A DNA stretch of 7,908 nt from an uncultured Chitinophagaceae bacterium. GTDB lineage: Bacteria; Bacteroidota; Bacteroidia; Chitinophagales; Chitinophagaceae. A program made the translations under genes and the position numbers. This document shows positions 7,128 to 7,908 of the stretch, piece by piece (position 1 is the first letter of the stretch; each line of letters opens with the position of its first letter). The notes beneath the pieces were generated by a model. It made no database searches. It was given only the letters and a program-made list of their open reading frames with translations, and had not been told where the DNA came from. The stretch is taken from positions 1-7,908 of the forward strand of contig CAMLEM010000063.1 in NCBI GenBank assembly GCA_946479005.1, given 5' to 3'.

Positions 7128-7908
7128 ATGAAAAAGATCAGTCTTCTCTGTTTCCTTCTCCTGGCCTGTTTTTCCCTGCTGGCACAATACGATCCTTCAA
7201 AAGTGAACAAGCAGGCCCGCCAGCAGTATGACCAGGCGATGCTGAGAATATATGACGGGAATCTTACCAGTGCCGCGGCTCTCTTGCTGAAGGCGGTCGA
7301 GCTCGATAAGAATTTTGTGGAAGCTTACCTTTCCCTGGGAGGGATCTACGGAAAGCTGAAGAGCTACAACAGCAGCATTCAATATTTCGAAAAAGCATTT
7401 GCGCTGGATTCCATTTACACTATGGACTACCGGGTGCAATTTTCCATCCAGCTGGCAGCGGCCGGCGAATTTCAGAAAGCCCTGGATGTGATCAATGTTC
7501 AGCTTACGCAAAAACCTCCGAAAAATCCCACCAGTCTTGAATCCGCGATGAACAGGAAGCGGTCATACGAGTTCGCGGTGGAATATGCAAAACAGGATGG
7601 GGGCATCGAATATGTTTTTGCCCCGCAGAATATCGGACCGGGAATCAACTCGGAAGAGTCGGAATATTTTCCTTCCCTGTCCATTGATGGAAAAGAACTG
7701 GTATTCACCCGGCGCATCAGGGATATCAACGAGGATTTCTATTACTCTCATCTCGTCGACGGGAAATGGAATGAAGCGAAGCCCATCAGCTCGATCAATA
7801 CCCCGCAGAACGAAGCCGGGCAGCAGCTTTCCCACGATGGACAGTGGCTGCTTTTCACTGCGAATAACAGGCCGGATGGGTTTGGAAATTTCGACCTGTA
7901 TATTTCCT
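7128..7908 (+). CDS. Exported TPR and PD40 beta-propeller protein, PorE/OmpA-like, partial at the right edge
   Basis: The frame is open from the ATG at 7128 for 260 codons to the window end. It begins with a hydrophobic export signal (MKKISLLCFLLLACFSLLAQ). The most likely cut is after Ala19, although LLAC (11-14) could be read as a weak lipobox. Two or three tetratricopeptide repeats follow at about 28-125 (LLKAVELDKNFVEAYLSLGG, then a helix ending in ALDSIY). From about residue 170 there are PD40 (TolB-like propeller) blades: a first at YFPSLSIDGKELVFTRR and a second at GQQLSHDGQWLLFTANN ending in FDLYIS. In Bacteroidota this TPR-PD40 order is typical of periplasmic proteins that end in an OmpA peptidoglycan-binding domain, including PorE of type IX secretion. 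The OmpA part would lie beyond the window, so PorE itself is not established. Confidence 0.88.
   Translation, partial: MKKISLLCFLLLACFSLLAQYDPSKVNKQARQQYDQAMLRIYDGNLTSAAALLLKAVELDKNFVEAYLSLGGIYGKLKSYNSSIQYFEKAFALDSIYTMDYRVQFSIQLAAAGEFQKALDVINVQLTQKPPKNPTSLESAMNRKRSYEFAVEYAKQDGGIEYVFAPQNIGPGINSEESEYFPSLSIDGKELVFTRRIRDINEDFYYSHLVDGKWNEAKPISSINTPQNEAGQQLSHDGQWLLFTANNRPDGFGNFDLYIS

Noticed and set aside
7161..7172. LLAC lipobox making the TPR-PD40 protein a lipoprotein
   Set aside because: The hydrophobic stretch continues past the Cys (FSLLAQ) and Leu at -2 is less typical. Cleavage after Ala19 is more likely, although a lipoprotein cannot be ruled out.
7197..7835. Minus-strand open frames opposite the TPR-PD40 gene
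   Set aside because: They are antisense to a gene with clear TPR and PD40 motifs and have no domain or promoter evidence of their own.

Overview
The window looks like chromosomal DNA from a member of the Bacteroidota, probably close to Chitinophagaceae or a related Sphingobacteria-type lineage. The phylum call rests on a SusC/RagA-type TonB-linked receptor, a Bacteroidota-type helix-hairpin-helix outer-membrane protein, a TPR-PD40 envelope protein and promoters resembling the Bacteroidota -33/-7 (TTTG ... TAnnTTTG) pattern, with no clear Shine-Dalgarno sites. The family-level call is only an inference.

Layout, left to right. Bases 1-2397 hold the first 799 codons of a minus-strand susC-like gene whose C-terminus lies beyond base 1. 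Bases 2398-2618 are its AT-rich leader and promoter region. Bases 2619-5455 are a two-gene minus-strand operon: a PorV/PorQ-like beta-barrel protein (upstream) and a 668-residue helix-hairpin-helix, beta-rich exported protein (downstream), joined by a 4-base ATGA overlap. A compact 99-base divergent promoter region (5456-5554) separates this from the plus-strand operon folD-queE (5555-7062), also joined by a 4-base ATGA overlap. After a 65-base gap a further plus-strand gene begins at 7128. It encodes an exported TPR plus PD40-propeller protein of the PorE/OmpA-like type and runs off the right edge.

How the genes fit together. folD (one-carbon folate metabolism) and queE (7-deazaguanine synthesis for queuosine) are cytosolic housekeeping enzymes. 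The other four genes encode envelope proteins: a nutrient receptor, two predicted outer-membrane or periplasmic beta-rich proteins of unknown function, and a periplasmic scaffold-like protein. Two of these resemble components or relatives of type IX secretion proteins by architecture only.

Most of the window is ordinary for the phylum. The points most worth a second look are the repeated TAnnTT(C/G)G -7 box ahead of every predicted transcription unit, in two cases only four bases from the start codon; substitutions at normally conserved positions in FolD and QueE; and the uncharacterised PorV-like/helix-hairpin-helix gene pair. I found no convincing evidence of a new mobile, defence or RNA-based system.
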